A stretch of DNA of 64,000 bases from an uncultured Blautia sp. (GCA_958367245.1 CATXEA010000007.1:1-64000); one strand, 5' to 3'. Positions 24,004 through 33,439 are shown, numbered from the stretch's first letter. A program made the numbers and translations. The notes: generated by a model from the sequence alone, not told the origin.

Positions 24004-24150
24004 TAGAGTATTATGTTATATACGTATCATATCTAAATCTATAATACGGTGTGTTGGCGATAATGTCAATGATTATATATGGTGAAAATGCCAGTCAGAG
24101 GGTTTTTTAAAGACAGGACTTTGTATGTGTCGCTAAATATTTGAAAAGGC

Positions 24151-24180
24151 TTGACAATCAGCGCTTTAGTGGGCTAAAAT
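24151..24180 (+). promoter_or_regulatory. Sigma-A type promoter of the aminotransferase
   Basis: Perfect TTGACA (24151-24156), 18-base spacer, TAAAAT (24175-24180), 60 bases ahead of the ATG. Confidence 0.75.
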
Positions 24181-24239
24181 GTGTTAGACATTGATAGAAT
24201 AATAACGAAGAAACTCGTTAAAAAATCGAGGAGGACTTT

Positions 24240-25520
24240 ATGAAGAAATACAGTGAGATGAGCAGAGAAGAGCTTCAGGCTCTGAAAGAGCAGTTAGATC
24301 AGCAGTATGCGGAAATTAAAGCGCAGGGGCTTGCCCTTGATATGTCTCGTGGTAAACCAAGCTCAGAGCAGCTTAATCTTTCTATGGATATGATGAATGT
24401 GCTTGCCAATGGCGCGGAGCTGAAATGTGAAACAGGTGTGGACTGCCGTAATTATGGCGTCATCGACGGTATTCCTGAAGCGAAGCGACTTCTCGGCGAA
24501 ATGTCAGAGGTTGACCCTGAACACATTATCATTTACGGAAACTCCAGCCTGAACGTCATGTTTGACAGCATTGCCCGTTCCATGACACACGGCGTAATGG
24601 GAAATACTCCGTGGTGTAAGCTGGATAAAGTAAAATTCCTGTGTCCTGTACCGGGATATGACCGTCATTTCAAGATTACGGAATTTTTCGGCATCGAGAT
24701 GATCAATGTACCGATGCATGAGGACGGTCCTGATATGGATATGGTAGAGAAGCTGGTCAGCGAAGACCCTGCAGTTAAAGGTATCTGGTGTGTGCCGAAA
24801 TACTCCAATCCACAGGGATATACTTATTCAAGAGAGACTGTAGAGCGTTTTGCCCGTTTGAAACCGGCAGCGCCTGACTTCCGTATTTACTGGGACAATG
24901 CGTACAGTATCCATCATCTTTACAATGACCAGTTGGATTTCCTTGTGGAAATTCTTGGAGAATGTGCAAAAGCAGGAAATCCTGATATGGTATATAAATT
25001 TACATCAACATCCAAGGTAAGCTTCCCAGGTTCCGGTATTGCGGCTGTGGCAGCTTCCAAGGCAAACCTTGCAGATTTCAGAACCTATATGCAGATTCAG
25101 ACAATCGGACATGACAAACTGAATCAGCTTCGTCATGTGAGATTCTTTAAAGACTTAAACGGACTTCATGCGCATATGATGAAGCATGCGGACATTATCC
25201 GTCCGAAATTTGAACTGGTACTGGAAACTCTGGACAGAGAGCTTTCCGGTCTGGAGATTGGCGAGTGGACGAAACCTCACGGCGGATATTTCATTTCCTT
25301 TGATTCTATGGAAGGCTGTGCGAAACGTATTGTTTCTCTCGCAGCAGAGGCAGGGGTTGTTATGACAGAAGCAGGAGCAACCTATCCATACGGCAAAGAC
25401 CCGAAAGACTCCAATATCCGTATTGCGCCAACTTTCCCGACTATGGAAGAACTTGAAAAAGCAGCAGAGATATTCGTGCTCTGCGTGAAGCTTGCAAGTG
25501 TTGAAAAATTGTTACTGTGA
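24240..25520 (+). CDS. PLP-dependent class I aminotransferase, aspartate type
   Basis: 426 residues. Fold type I aminotransferase of the group annotated as Asp_aminotransf (PF12897): N-terminal LALDMSRGKPSSEQLNLS, CPVPGYDRHF for substrate/PLP contact, WCVPKYSNPQGYTYS, the Asp in YWDNAYSIHHLY, the PLP lysine in FTSTSKVSFPGSG (about 263) and a C-terminal substrate arginine in NIRIAPTFPT. Probably transfers amino groups between aspartate or alanine and 2-oxoglutarate in the cytoplasm. The last codons and stop lie within a palindromic repeat at 25511, so the C-terminal tail may have been altered by its insertion. Confidence 0.9.
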   Translation: MKKYSEMSREELQALKEQLDQQYAEIKAQGLALDMSRGKPSSEQLNLSMDMMNVLANGAELKCETGVDCRNYGVIDGIPEAKRLLGEMSEVDPEHIIIYGNSSLNVMFDSIARSMTHGVMGNTPWCKLDKVKFLCPVPGYDRHFKITEFFGIEMINVPMHEDGPDMDMVEKLVSEDPAVKGIWCVPKYSNPQGYTYSRETVERFARLKPAAPDFRIYWDNAYSIHHLYNDQLDFLVEILGECAKAGNPDMVYKFTSTSKVSFPGSGIAAVAASKANLADFRTYMQIQTIGHDKLNQLRHVRFFKDLNGLHAHMMKHADIIRPKFELVLETLDRELSGLEIGEWTKPHGGYFISFDSMEGCAKRIVSLAAEAGVVMTEAGATYPYGKDPKDSNIRIAPTFPTMEELEKAAEIFVLCVKLASVEKLLL

Positions 25521-25537
25521 ACGGAGTGAACAGTAAC
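25511..25537. repeat. Palindromic dispersed element, copy 1
   Basis: GTTACTGT (25511-25518) and ACAGTAAC (25530-25537) flank GAACGGAGTGA. The unit recurs at 33366-33412 and, decayed, at 46201-46227. Confidence 0.75.
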
Positions 25538-25600
25538 GAAAAACTTCTGGCAGAATAAGGAACATAATATTTACAGAATCAGAATAAGGCATTAATATAA

Positions 25601-25639
25601 TAGTAACTGACTGAAAAACTTTCGGACAGTTACTATTTT
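25601..25639 (+). terminator. Probable intrinsic terminator
   Basis: 9-bp perfect stem TAGTAACTG/CAGTTACTA with a 17-base loop followed by TTTTC, between the aminotransferase and L,D-transpeptidase genes. Confidence 0.6.
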
Positions 25640-25671
25640 CATGTAGTAAATATTATAAACGGGGAGGAAAT

Positions 25672-27072
25672 ATGACAGACGAAAAAACAAAAATGAGCGC
25701 CGGGAAAAAAGCAGTGATCGGTCTTATTGCGGCTCTTGTCATTCTTACCGGAGCAGCCTACGGATATGGGGTTTATTATTTTACCAATCATTTTCTGCCC
25801 GGTTCTATGGTTAACGGTCTGAACTGCTCTTATATGACGGCAGCCGAAGCGGAAGCGCTTCTGGCGAAGCAGATAGACGCTTATGTTCTGACAGTGGATA
25901 CGAGAAATAACGGCAGAGAGGGAATCACGGCGGAGCAGGCAGGGCTTACCTATGTACCGGACGGGGGAATCGGGAAGCTGATGAAGGCGCAGAACCGCTA
26001 TAAATGGTTTCTGGCATTTAACCAGAAGCAGACATATGAAATGGCGTCATCTGTAAAGCTTGATGATAAACTTTTAAAGAAAGCGATAGACGGGCTTAAC
26101 TGTATGCAGGAAGTGAATATTATCAAGCCGGTGGACGCATACATAGCAGAAAAGGAAGAGGGCTTTGTGATTCTTCCGGAACAGGAAGGAACTGCCCTTC
26201 GGAATAAAAAGACAGTACAGGTAATCAAAAAGGCGATGGAAACCGTTCAGACTTCCGTAAATCTGGATAAGGAAGGGTGTTACGTCAAACCGAAGGTTTA
26301 CAGAGACGACAAACAGTTGGTGAAAGACTGTAAGCAGATGAATGAGCTTACAAAAGCCATTATAACCTACGATTTCGGAGACCGTTCCGAGGTAGTAGAC
26401 CGCAGCGTGATCAAAAACTGGCTGGTAAGAAATAAAAAAGGCAATTACACGCTGGACAAAAAGCTCGTGGCAGATTATGTTTATAATCTGGGATATAAAT
26501 ACGATACTTTTGGCTGTACAAGAACTTTTCTTACCTATGACGGAAGAGAAAAGATAATCGAGGGCGGCGACTACGGCTGGGCAATTGACCAGAAGGCAGA
26601 GACAGAAGCATTGATAAAAGCCATCAAGGACGGAACGATTGATGTAAGGGAGCCTGTATATGCCTATAAAGGCTGGAGCAGAAAGACAAATGATATCGGT
26701 TATACCTATATAGAGATTGACCTTACCAACCAGAGAATGGTATTCTATAAGGACGGAGCGCCGATTGTGGATACACCGGTAGTTACGGGAAATCCCAATG
26801 TTGAAGGCAATGAGACGCCAACAGGCTGTTTTGCCGTTGACGCTATGATGTCTCCCTATGTGCTCAAAGGAGAGGGTTATGCCGCTCCTGTGACATACTG
26901 GATGCCGTTTTCCGGAAATGTGGGAGTTCACGACGCGTCATGGAGGACAGAGTTCGGCGGAAATATGTACCTTCTGGACGGTTCCCACGGCTGTGTAAAC
27001 ACACCATACAGTCAGGCAGAAATCATATATCAGAATATAGACATCGGAGCGCCGGTGGTAGTATATAAATAA
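25672..27072 (+). CDS. Membrane-anchored L,D-transpeptidase (YkuD) with PG-binding domain
   Basis: 466 residues. A short cytoplasmic head, one membrane anchor (about 13-35), a large extracellular region with PG_binding_4-type repeats (about 50-310), then a YkuD catalytic domain (about 340-466) with the active-site motif SHGCVNTPYSQAE; the Cys is about residue 442 and the upstream His is in VGVHDASW. It forms 3-3 crosslinks in peptidoglycan outside the cell. It is followed after 26 bases by ddl and murF, so this is a wall-synthesis operon. Confidence 0.93.
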   Translation: MTDEKTKMSAGKKAVIGLIAALVILTGAAYGYGVYYFTNHFLPGSMVNGLNCSYMTAAEAEALLAKQIDAYVLTVDTRNNGREGITAEQAGLTYVPDGGIGKLMKAQNRYKWFLAFNQKQTYEMASSVKLDDKLLKKAIDGLNCMQEVNIIKPVDAYIAEKEEGFVILPEQEGTALRNKKTVQVIKKAMETVQTSVNLDKEGCYVKPKVYRDDKQLVKDCKQMNELTKAIITYDFGDRSEVVDRSVIKNWLVRNKKGNYTLDKKLVADYVYNLGYKYDTFGCTRTFLTYDGREKIIEGGDYGWAIDQKAETEALIKAIKDGTIDVREPVYAYKGWSRKTNDIGYTYIEIDLTNQRMVFYKDGAPIVDTPVVTGNPNVEGNETPTGCFAVDAMMSPYVLKGEGYAAPVTYWMPFSGNVGVHDASWRTEFGGNMYLLDGSHGCVNTPYSQAEIIYQNIDIGAPVVVYK

Positions 27073-27098
27073 AGACAGAAATTGAAGGAGATAAAGAA

Positions 27099-28133
27099 AT
27101 GAAAATCGTTGTATTAGCAGGCGGAACAAGTACAGAGCGTGAAATTTCCATTGTGTCTGGAACAGGAATCTGTAAAGCGCTGCGTCAGAAAGGTCATCGG
27201 GCAGTGCTCGTGGATATTTTCTGCGGAGATGAAAAGGTGGACTGGGAGAATCCTTTCCCTCAGGAATATGATGTGGATGCAGCTTCCGCATATATGAGCA
27301 GTTTCAACGCAGAGATTGAAAATATGAAAAAGGCGAGAAGAAACTTTTTCGGCCCTAATGTTCTGGCTCTCTGCGAGCAGGCAGACGTTGTTTTTCTGGG
27401 ACTTCACGGAGCCAACGGAGAAGACGGTAAAGTGCAGGCTGCTTTTGACCTGATGGGAATTAAATATACAGGAACAGGCTATTTAAGCAGCGCACTTGCT
27501 ATGGATAAGGGAATTACCAAGCAGATGTTCCTTATGCACGACGTTCCTACACCAAAGGGTACTTCCATGAAGAAGACTCATGCTGTCAGGGATGTGAAAG
27601 AACTGGGGATGGAGTTCCCTGTAGTAGTAAAGACCTGCTGCGGCGGTTCCAGCGTAGGCGTATATATTGCAGCAAATCAGGCAGAGTATGAAAAAGCTCT
27701 GGAAGACGCCTACAGCTATGAAGACGAGGTTGTAATCGAGGAATATATCAAAGGCAGAGAATTTTCTGTCGCAGTTGTGGATGGCAAGGCATATCCTGTT
27801 ATCGAAATCGCCCCGTTACAGGGCTTCTATGATTACAAAAATAAATACCAGCCGGGCTCAACAATTGAAACATGTCCTGCAGAGCTTTCTCTGGAACTCA
27901 CCGAAAAAATGCAGAGATATGCAGAGGCAGGAGCGCGCGCTCTTGGTCTGGAAGGCTACTGCCGCCTTGATTTTATGATGAAGGAAAACGGCGATATGTA
28001 CTGTCTGGAAGCCAATACACTTCCGGGAATGACGCCTACAAGCCTGATTCCTCAGGAGGCTCAGGTGCTGGGAATTGACTATCCAAGCCTTTGCGAACTA
28101 CTGATTGAAGTATCCATGAAAAAATATAAATAA
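27099..28133 (+). CDS. ddl: D-alanine--D-alanine ligase
   Basis: 344 residues. Joins two D-alanines with ATP for the peptidoglycan stem. Motifs: LAGGTSTEREISIVSG at the N-terminus, VFLGLHGANGEDGKVQ, PVVVKTCCGGSSVGV (ATP loop), EEYIKGREFSV and LEANTLPGMTPTSL near residue 315. In the family the ATP-grasp omega-loop Tyr/Phe decides D-Ala versus D-Lac; here FYDYKNKYQPG has the Tyr typical of D-Ala-D-Ala ligases, so vancomycin-type resistance is not suggested. GGAG ribosome site. murF follows after 9 bases. Confidence 0.95.
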   Translation: MKIVVLAGGTSTEREISIVSGTGICKALRQKGHRAVLVDIFCGDEKVDWENPFPQEYDVDAASAYMSSFNAEIENMKKARRNFFGPNVLALCEQADVVFLGLHGANGEDGKVQAAFDLMGIKYTGTGYLSSALAMDKGITKQMFLMHDVPTPKGTSMKKTHAVRDVKELGMEFPVVVKTCCGGSSVGVYIAANQAEYEKALEDAYSYEDEVVIEEYIKGREFSVAVVDGKAYPVIEIAPLQGFYDYKNKYQPGSTIETCPAELSLELTEKMQRYAEAGARALGLEGYCRLDFMMKENGDMYCLEANTLPGMTPTSLIPQEAQVLGIDYPSLCELLIEVSMKKYK

Positions 28134-28142
28134 GGGAAAATT

Positions 28143-29513
28143 ATGAAGAATTTAACATTAGAAAATATTACACGTGTCTGCAATGGAACTTATTACGGTC
28201 CTGCAGATAAGATGTATACGGAAGTAAGCGCGATTGTCACAGACAGCCGCAAGACTTCCGAGGGCTGCCTTTTCGTTCCCATTGTGGGAGAAAAAGTAGA
28301 CGCCCATAAATTTATTCCGCAGGTTATGGAGGGAGGAGCGCTTGCAACTCTTTCTGAGCGGTATCTGGAGGATGCGTCTTTCCCGTATATCGTGGTAGAA
28401 TCCTCTCTTCAGGCAGTGAAGGATATCGCGGAATTTTATCTGGAGCAGCTTTCCATTCCTGTAGTGGGAATTATCGGAAGCGTGGGAAAAACAAGTACAA
28501 AAGAAGCGATTGCTTCTGTGCTGAAGGAGAAATACCGTACATTAAAGACGGAAGGTAACTTTAACAATGAACTGGGACTTCCGCTGACCGTTTTCCGTCT
28601 TCGGGATGAGGACGAGATTGCAGTTCTGGAAATGGGAATCAGTGATTTCGGTGAAATGAGCCGTCTGGCGAAGATTGCGAAGCCGGATACTGCGGTAATC
28701 ACCAATATCGGAACCTGTCATCTGGAGTATCTGGGAGACAGAGACGGGGTGCTGAAGGCAAAAACAGAGGTGTTCGACTACATGAAAGCAGACGGACATA
28801 TTGTTTTAAACGGAGACGACGACAAGCTTCGCACAGTAAAAGAACCTCAGGGAATCAAACCTGTGTATTTCGGACTTGATGAAACAAGTGATATTTATGC
28901 AGACAATATTGTAAGCCGTGGATTAAAAGGAATGACCTGTACCATACATATGGGAGAAACTGCTTTTGAGGCAGATATTCCGATGCCGGGGCGTCATATG
29001 GTTTACAATGCTCTGGCTGCGGCTGCTGTGGGCAGGATTTATGGTCTTACACCGGAGCAGATTAAGGCAGGGATTGAAAGTCTGGAACCGATCAGCGGCC
29101 GTTTCCGTATGATTGAGACAGATAATTTCCTGATTGTGGACGACTGCTACAATGCAAATCCCATGTCTATGAAAGCGTCCCTTGATGTGTTAAGAGACGG
29201 TGCAGGACGAAGAGTCGCAATTCTTGGGGATATGGGAGAGCTTGGCAAAGATGAGGCTGCCCTTCATGCAGAGGTGGGAGAACATGCGGGAACCTGCGGA
29301 ATTGATGTTCTCATCTGCGTAGGAGAGCTTTGCAGCCATATGGCAAAAAAAGCTTCAGAGACAAATCCGGAGCTTAAAGTAATCTATGAAAAAGACCGTG
29401 AGAATCTTCTCAAGGAGCTTTCCGGTTATGTGGAGAAAGGCGATACTATTCTGGTAAAAGCTTCTCACTTTATGAGATTTGAGGATGTTGTAGCTGCTTT
29501 GCAGGAGATGTAA
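28143..29513 (+). CDS. murF: UDP-N-acetylmuramoyl-tripeptide--D-alanyl-D-alanine ligase
   Basis: 456 residues, standard length. Adds the D-Ala-D-Ala dipeptide made by Ddl to the UDP-MurNAc tripeptide. ATP-binding loop GIIGSVGKTSTKEA (about 110), ALEMGISDFGEMSRL-like segment (VLEMGISDFGEM), NIGTCHLEYLGD and the C-terminal VDDCYNANPMSMKASLDVL are all present. Cytoplasmic. Directly after ddl, forming a functional pair. Confidence 0.96.
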   Translation: MKNLTLENITRVCNGTYYGPADKMYTEVSAIVTDSRKTSEGCLFVPIVGEKVDAHKFIPQVMEGGALATLSERYLEDASFPYIVVESSLQAVKDIAEFYLEQLSIPVVGIIGSVGKTSTKEAIASVLKEKYRTLKTEGNFNNELGLPLTVFRLRDEDEIAVLEMGISDFGEMSRLAKIAKPDTAVITNIGTCHLEYLGDRDGVLKAKTEVFDYMKADGHIVLNGDDDKLRTVKEPQGIKPVYFGLDETSDIYADNIVSRGLKGMTCTIHMGETAFEADIPMPGRHMVYNALAAAAVGRIYGLTPEQIKAGIESLEPISGRFRMIETDNFLIVDDCYNANPMSMKASLDVLRDGAGRRVAILGDMGELGKDEAALHAEVGEHAGTCGIDVLICVGELCSHMAKKASETNPELKVIYEKDRENLLKELSGYVEKGDTILVKASHFMRFEDVVAALQEM

Positions 29514-29604
29514 GGTTATGAAAGAATTTGGCGAACGATTTTAGTTCCCTGTGAAAGAGGAGAGAGGTATAATGTTCTTAATGATTTAAGTAAGGGAGGA
29601 CATT

Positions 29605-30198
29605 ATGCTGGAAAAAATTATGAACCTGCACATATTGCTCTACTGCATGGCTGCCCTGGGGGCATTGGGAGCAATAGGAATGTTAGCCACGCATCTTACT
29701 TACAGAAGAGTAATAAAAAAGAATACAAACGGACTTATGAGCCTGAAAGAGAAATGGATGAATCTGTGGAAAACAAGAGATAAGCTTTTGAACCGTATGA
29801 ACCGTCTGGTGTGGTATCCGGCGCTTTTAAGCACAGCGCTTCTGGGAACAGCGGTTTATCTGGTGACGAGACTTGAGCTTGACGGTCTGCCCCTTCGGTA
29901 CCTTTACCTGGGAGCTGCGATTCCTACAGCTTTGCTGCTTCTTCGTCAGGCTCTTGATTTTTCCTATAAAGAAGAGCTTATTATGAATTCTCTGGCTGAT
30001 TATGTGGAGCAGATGCGAACATGGGTAGAGGAGATTCCGGCGGAGCATCGTCCCGATGAGGTGATGCAGGAAGAAATGGTGGAGCGTATTGCAGAAAGTA
30101 TCCGTCAGACCGCTGCAGCAGGTAGCCATTTCAGCAAGCGCCTGACAGCGGAAGAGGAAGAGATTATGAGAGAAATAATTCGAGAGTTTATGGCATAA
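29605..30198 (+). CDS. Membrane protein of unknown function
   Basis: 197 residues from ATG 29605 with GGGAGGA upstream and a TATAAT at 29571. Three hydrophobic segments lie at about 8-30, 70-88 and 95-113. The last ~80 residues are a charged helical cytoplasmic tail (ADYVEQMRTWVEEIPAEHRP...). No recognised domain. The context between murF and pgi gives no firm clue. The shape resembles small Lachnospiraceae membrane proteins of the cell-envelope type. Confidence 0.7.
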   Translation: MLEKIMNLHILLYCMAALGALGAIGMLATHLTYRRVIKKNTNGLMSLKEKWMNLWKTRDKLLNRMNRLVWYPALLSTALLGTAVYLVTRLELDGLPLRYLYLGAAIPTALLLLRQALDFSYKEELIMNSLADYVEQMRTWVEEIPAEHRPDEVMQEEMVERIAESIRQTAAAGSHFSKRLTAEEEEIMREIIREFMA

Positions 30199-30213
30199 TA
30201 GTCACAATTTACC

Positions 30214-30242
30214 TTGTGAAATAAGCTTTTATTTGATATACT
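30214..30242 (+). promoter_or_regulatory. pgi promoter
   Basis: TTGTGA (30214-30219), 17-base spacer, TATACT (30237-30242), 40 bases before the pgi ATG. Confidence 0.6.
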
Positions 30243-30282
30243 GGACACAGAAGATTTTTACAATTTAAAGGAGAGAAAAGCC

Positions 30283-31629
30283 ATGAGTAAAGTAACATTT
30301 GATTATTCAAAAGCCGGCTGCTTCGTTTCAGAGCATGAAGTAGAATCTATGAAAGTTCTGGCAGAAGCTGCAAAAGAAACTTTAGTATCCAGATCCGGAG
30401 CAGGAAATGATTTCCTCGGATGGATCGATCTTCCTGTAAATTATGACAAAGAAGAATTTGCTCGTATTAAAGAAGCTGCAAAGAAAATTCAGGAAGATTC
30501 AGAAGTATTGCTGGTAATCGGTATTGGCGGTTCTTACCTTGGCGCAAGAGCAGCAATCGAATTTTTAAGACATGGTTTCTATAATAATGTTTCCAAAGAA
30601 ATCCGTAAAACTCCGGAAATCTATTTCGTAGGAAACAGCATCAGCAGCAGCTACATTAAAGGCCTGATTGACGTAATCGGCGACAGAGATTTCTCTATCA
30701 ACATGATTTCCAAATCCGGTACAACTACAGAGCCTGCAATCGCTTTCCGTGTATTCAAGGAAATGCTTGAGAAGAAATACGGAAAAGAGGAAGCTGCCAA
30801 GAGAATTTATGCAACAACAGATAAGGCTCGCGGAGCTCTCAAAAAAGTTGCGGACGAAGAAGGATACGCAGAGTTCGTAGTTCCGGATGACGTAGGCGGA
30901 CGTTTCTCCGTTCTTACAGCAGTAGGTCTTCTTCCAATCGCTGTAAGCGGCGCAGATATTGACAAATTAATGGAAGGCGCAGCTTCCGGACGTGAGCTTG
31001 CCCTGAACAGCCCGTTTGAGGAGAATGATGCTGTGAAATATGCGGCTCTTCGTAACATTCTTCTTCGCAAAGGTAAAAACGTGGAAGTTCTTGCGAACTA
31101 TGAGCCAAGCCTTCACTACATGAACGAGTGGTGGAAACAGCTTTACGGCGAGAGCGAGGGTAAAGACCAGAAGGGTATTTTCCCGGCAGCAGTTGACCTT
31201 ACAACAGACCTGCATTCCATGGGACAGTTTATTCAGGACGGCGCGCGTATCATGTTTGAAACTGTTATGAATGTGGAGAATTCCGGCGCAGAAATTATTA
31301 TCGGCGAGGAAGCAGTTGACCTTGACGGTCTGAACTACCTTGCAGGCAAGACAGTAGACTTCGTAAATAAGAGCGCTATGAACGGAACAATCCTTGCTCA
31401 CACAGACGGTAATGTACCGAACTTAAGAGTAGACATTCCTCAGCAGGATGAGTTTACACTTGGGCAGTTATTCTATTTCTTCGAGTTTGCCTGCGGTGTA
31501 AGCGGATACCTTCTCGGAGTAAATCCATTCAACCAGCCGGGTGTTGAAAGCTATAAGAAGAATATGTTCGCGCTTCTTGGCAAACCGGGCTTTGAGAGTG
31601 AAAGAGAAGAGCTTCTTAAGAGACTGTAA
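30283..31629 (+). CDS. pgi: Glucose-6-phosphate isomerase
   Basis: 448 residues, the short bacterial form. Interconverts glucose-6-P and fructose-6-P. Motifs: [51 protein letters not shown] and the C-terminal [20 protein letters not shown] with the catalytic Lys. The stop shares one base with the start of the dehydrogenase gene (TAATG), implying coupled translation. Codon use is typical of highly expressed genes. Confidence 0.97.
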   Translation: MSKVTFDYSKAGCFVSEHEVESMKVLAEAAKETLVSRSGAGNDFLGWIDLPVNYDKEEFARIKEAAKKIQEDSEVLLVIGIGGSYLGARAAIEFLRHGFYNNVSKEIRKTPEIYFVGNSISSSYIKGLIDVIGDRDFSINMISKSGTTTEPAIAFRVFKEMLEKKYGKEEAAKRIYATTDKARGALKKVADEEGYAEFVVPDDVGGRFSVLTAVGLLPIAVSGADIDKLMEGAASGRELALNSPFEENDAVKYAALRNILLRKGKNVEVLANYEPSLHYMNEWWKQLYGESEGKDQKGIFPAAVDLTTDLHSMGQFIQDGARIMFETVMNVENSGAEIIIGEEAVDLDGLNYLAGKTVDFVNKSAMNGTILAHTDGNVPNLRVDIPQQDEFTLGQLFYFFEFACGVSGYLLGVNPFNQPGVESYKKNMFALLGKPGFESEREELLKRL

Positions 31630-32585
31630 TGAAAATTGTAATACTGGAAGCGGAAAGTTTGGGTGAAGACATGGTCTTCACCCCTTTTCATAAATTCGGA
31701 GAAGTGGTTATTTATCCAAGAAGTACGGCTGCGGAAGTTCCACAGCGTACGCAGGATGCGGATGTAATCATTGCGAACAAGGTTCCGATTTGTGAAGAGA
31801 CGATCAGGGATGCAAAAAATTTAAAGCTTGTGTGTGTAACTGCGACAGGGATTAATAATCTGGACGGAGATTATCTTAAGGAGAGAGGTATTGCGGCGTA
31901 TAACGTGGCAGGATATTCTACAGACGGGGTAGCCCAGCATACCTTTGCCCTTTTATTTTATGTTCTGGAAAAACTGAATTACTACGATTATTATGTGAAA
32001 TCCGGTGAATATGCCAGAGGAAGCTGTTTTTCCCATTTCAGCCAGAGTTTTTGCGAGCTTGCAGGCAAGACATGGGGGATTATCGGGCTTGGCGCAATCG
32101 GCAGAAGAGTAGCGGAGATTGCTTCTGTATTCGGATGTAAAGTAATCTGTTATTCTGCGTCAGGTCACAAGTATGAGAGTCCTTATGAGCAGGTGGAATT
32201 CGAAGAGCTTCTTGAACGCTCAGATTTTCTTTCCGTACATGCGCCTTTAAATATCCATACGGAGAATCTTATGACTCTGGAGGCGTTCCGTAAAATGAAA
32301 AAATCTGCTATTTTTATCAATGTGGCGAGAGGCGCTATTGTTAATGAGCAGGATTTGTATACGGCTCTTACAGAAGGAGAGATTGCGGGCGCTGCGTTAG
32401 ACGTTCTCGTTCAGGAACCGATGAATCTCGAAAATCCGCTTCTTAAAATACAGGACAGCAACAGGCTGATTATTACGCCTCATATTGCATGGGCTGCGAA
32501 AGAGACCAGATTCCGCGTAGTGGATGAGGTCGTAAAAAATATTGAGAGGTTTATGAACGGAGAAACGAAGAATCGCGTTTATTGA
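31629..32585 (+). CDS. D-isomer 2-hydroxyacid dehydrogenase
   Basis: 318 residues of the D-2-hydroxyacid dehydrogenase family: NAD-binding GIIGLGAIGRRVAEIA (about 150), catalytic Arg in NVARGAIVNEQDL, Glu in LVQEPMN and His in PHIAWAA. Likely substrates are glycerate/hydroxypyruvate or another 2-oxoacid; the specificity cannot be read from sequence. It is coupled to pgi by a one-base overlap. It converges with the small gene at 32600. Confidence 0.9.
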   Translation: MKIVILEAESLGEDMVFTPFHKFGEVVIYPRSTAAEVPQRTQDADVIIANKVPICEETIRDAKNLKLVCVTATGINNLDGDYLKERGIAAYNVAGYSTDGVAQHTFALLFYVLEKLNYYDYYVKSGEYARGSCFSHFSQSFCELAGKTWGIIGLGAIGRRVAEIASVFGCKVICYSASGHKYESPYEQVEFEELLERSDFLSVHAPLNIHTENLMTLEAFRKMKKSAIFINVARGAIVNEQDLYTALTEGEIAGAALDVLVQEPMNLENPLLKIQDSNRLIITPHIAWAAKETRFRVVDEVVKNIERFMNGETKNRVY

Positions 32586-32599
32586 TTGCGGATGAATTT

Positions 32600-32866
32600 T
32601 TAATCTTCCTCAATCACTTGTATCTCCAGATAATCAAAATCAATCTGTTCTATGAAGTTATCCTGAAAAAATCGTGCTTTGTCGTGCTTTTTGAAATCCT
32701 TTACCGTGGCGTCCAGCCAGATGGGATTGCCAAGATCCATTTCATAGCAGATTTGCTCCAGTCCGCGAAATATTTTGTGTGTTCTTGTATCTTCGGAGTC
32801 ATCGCACACGACTGTGTCCCGAAGCAGACGATTGTCCTTCCAGATTTTTCCCCATAAACGAAACAT
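32600..32866 (-). CDS. Small conserved hypothetical protein of Clostridia
   Basis: 88 residues, ATG at 32864-32866 with GGAGG 9 bases ahead. The sequence MFRLWGKIWKDNRLLRDTVV, then RTHKIFRGLEQICYE and the acidic end IDFDYLEIQVIEED look like a compact cytoplasmic protein that I recognise as a recurring uncharacterised Lachnospiraceae family. No signal or membrane segment. Function unknown. Confidence 0.75.
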   Translation of the reverse strand: MFRLWGKIWKDNRLLRDTVVCDDSEDTRTHKIFRGLEQICYEMDLGNPIWLDATVKDFKKHDKARFFQDNFIEQIDFDYLEIQVIEED

Positions 32867-32973
32867 ATATCTTTTCCTCCTTAAAGTAATTACAAAAATA
32901 AGTGAATTTCAGTATAATGGATTTCTTATCAGATGTAAACCCATTAAACGGGAGATATGACCAGGCTGGTGAA

Positions 32974-33277
32974 GAATGGAGAGGGAGAAGAGGGGGAATT
33001 TCTCCATAGATGAAGGGGAGTCTTGAATCTATAGAGAAAACAAGAGAAGAATTAGGGGGATTTCTCCACAAGAGGAAGGAAATCTTGTGTTTATGGAGAA
33101 AAATAAGAGATAATCAAAGGAATTTCTCCATAGAGGCAGAATTTACCACGCCTATAGAGAAACCAAGGCAAGAAATGGGTGATTTTCTCCATGAGAGGAA
33201 GAGAATCTCGCATCTATAGAGAAATCAAGAGTGCGATGAACTGCGGTTTCAAGTCTGCTGGCAGGAATGGAGAGGGA
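32974..33277. repeat. Four tandem 62-bp hairpin units between 13-bp direct repeats
   Basis: TTTCTCC begins at 32999, 33061, 33123 and 33184 (periods 62, 62, 61). Each unit closes with GAGAAA and can fold into a stem, for example TTTCTCCATAGA (32999-33010) with TCTATAGAGAAA (33028-33039), and TTTCTCCATAGAGGC (33123) with GCCTATAGAGAAA (33150). The array is flanked by GAATGGAGAGGGA at 32974-32986 and 33265-33277. No gene or ribosome site fits. The remainder of the gap (32867-33439) holds a promoter and a palindromic repeat. Confidence 0.8.
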
Positions 33278-33286
33278 AGACCGCAC

Positions 33287-33315
33287 TTGTCTGCTTTTTG
33301 ACGGTGTGCTATAAT
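33287..33315 (+). promoter_or_regulatory. Probable promoter of the ABC transporter operon
   Basis: TTGTCT (33287-33292), 17-base spacer, perfect TATAAT (33310-33315). The palindromic repeat 33366-33412 would lie in the leader RNA. No TPP or other riboswitch core was recognised. Confidence 0.55.
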
Positions 33316-33365
33316 CGGGATATGGATTATAATTGAACGATGACCCATAGAAAAGAAAGCAGAAA

Positions 33366-33412
33366 GTTACTGTTCACACGGCACTATTGCTGTGAACGGA
33401 GTGAACAGTAAC
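33366..33412. repeat. Palindromic dispersed element, copy 2
   Basis: 12-bp perfect arms GTTACTGTTCAC (33366-33377) and GTGAACAGTAAC (33401-33412). Its right half is the same unit seen at 25511-25537. It lies in the leader of the ABC operon. Confidence 0.75.
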
Positions 33413-33439
33413 AGCAGAAAGGAAGCAGGAGAAATGAGA

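Noticed and set aside
27099..28133. Vancomycin-type D-Ala-D-Lac ligase
   Set aside because: The omega-loop keeps the Tyr-containing pattern of D-Ala-D-Ala ligases and no van genes adjoin it.
33010..33219. 69-codon plus-strand frame across the tandem hairpin array
   Set aside because: No ribosome site, and the unit length of 62 is not a multiple of three, so the frame is incidental to the repeats.
32999..33224. CRISPR array
   Set aside because: Units are whole 62-bp tandem repeats with variable loops and no identical repeats separated by unique spacers; no cas gene is in the window.
33316..33439. TPP or other riboswitch in the leader of the NitT/TauT-type operon
   Set aside because: No conserved thi-box core or other riboswitch motif could be found; the leader is occupied by the palindromic repeat.
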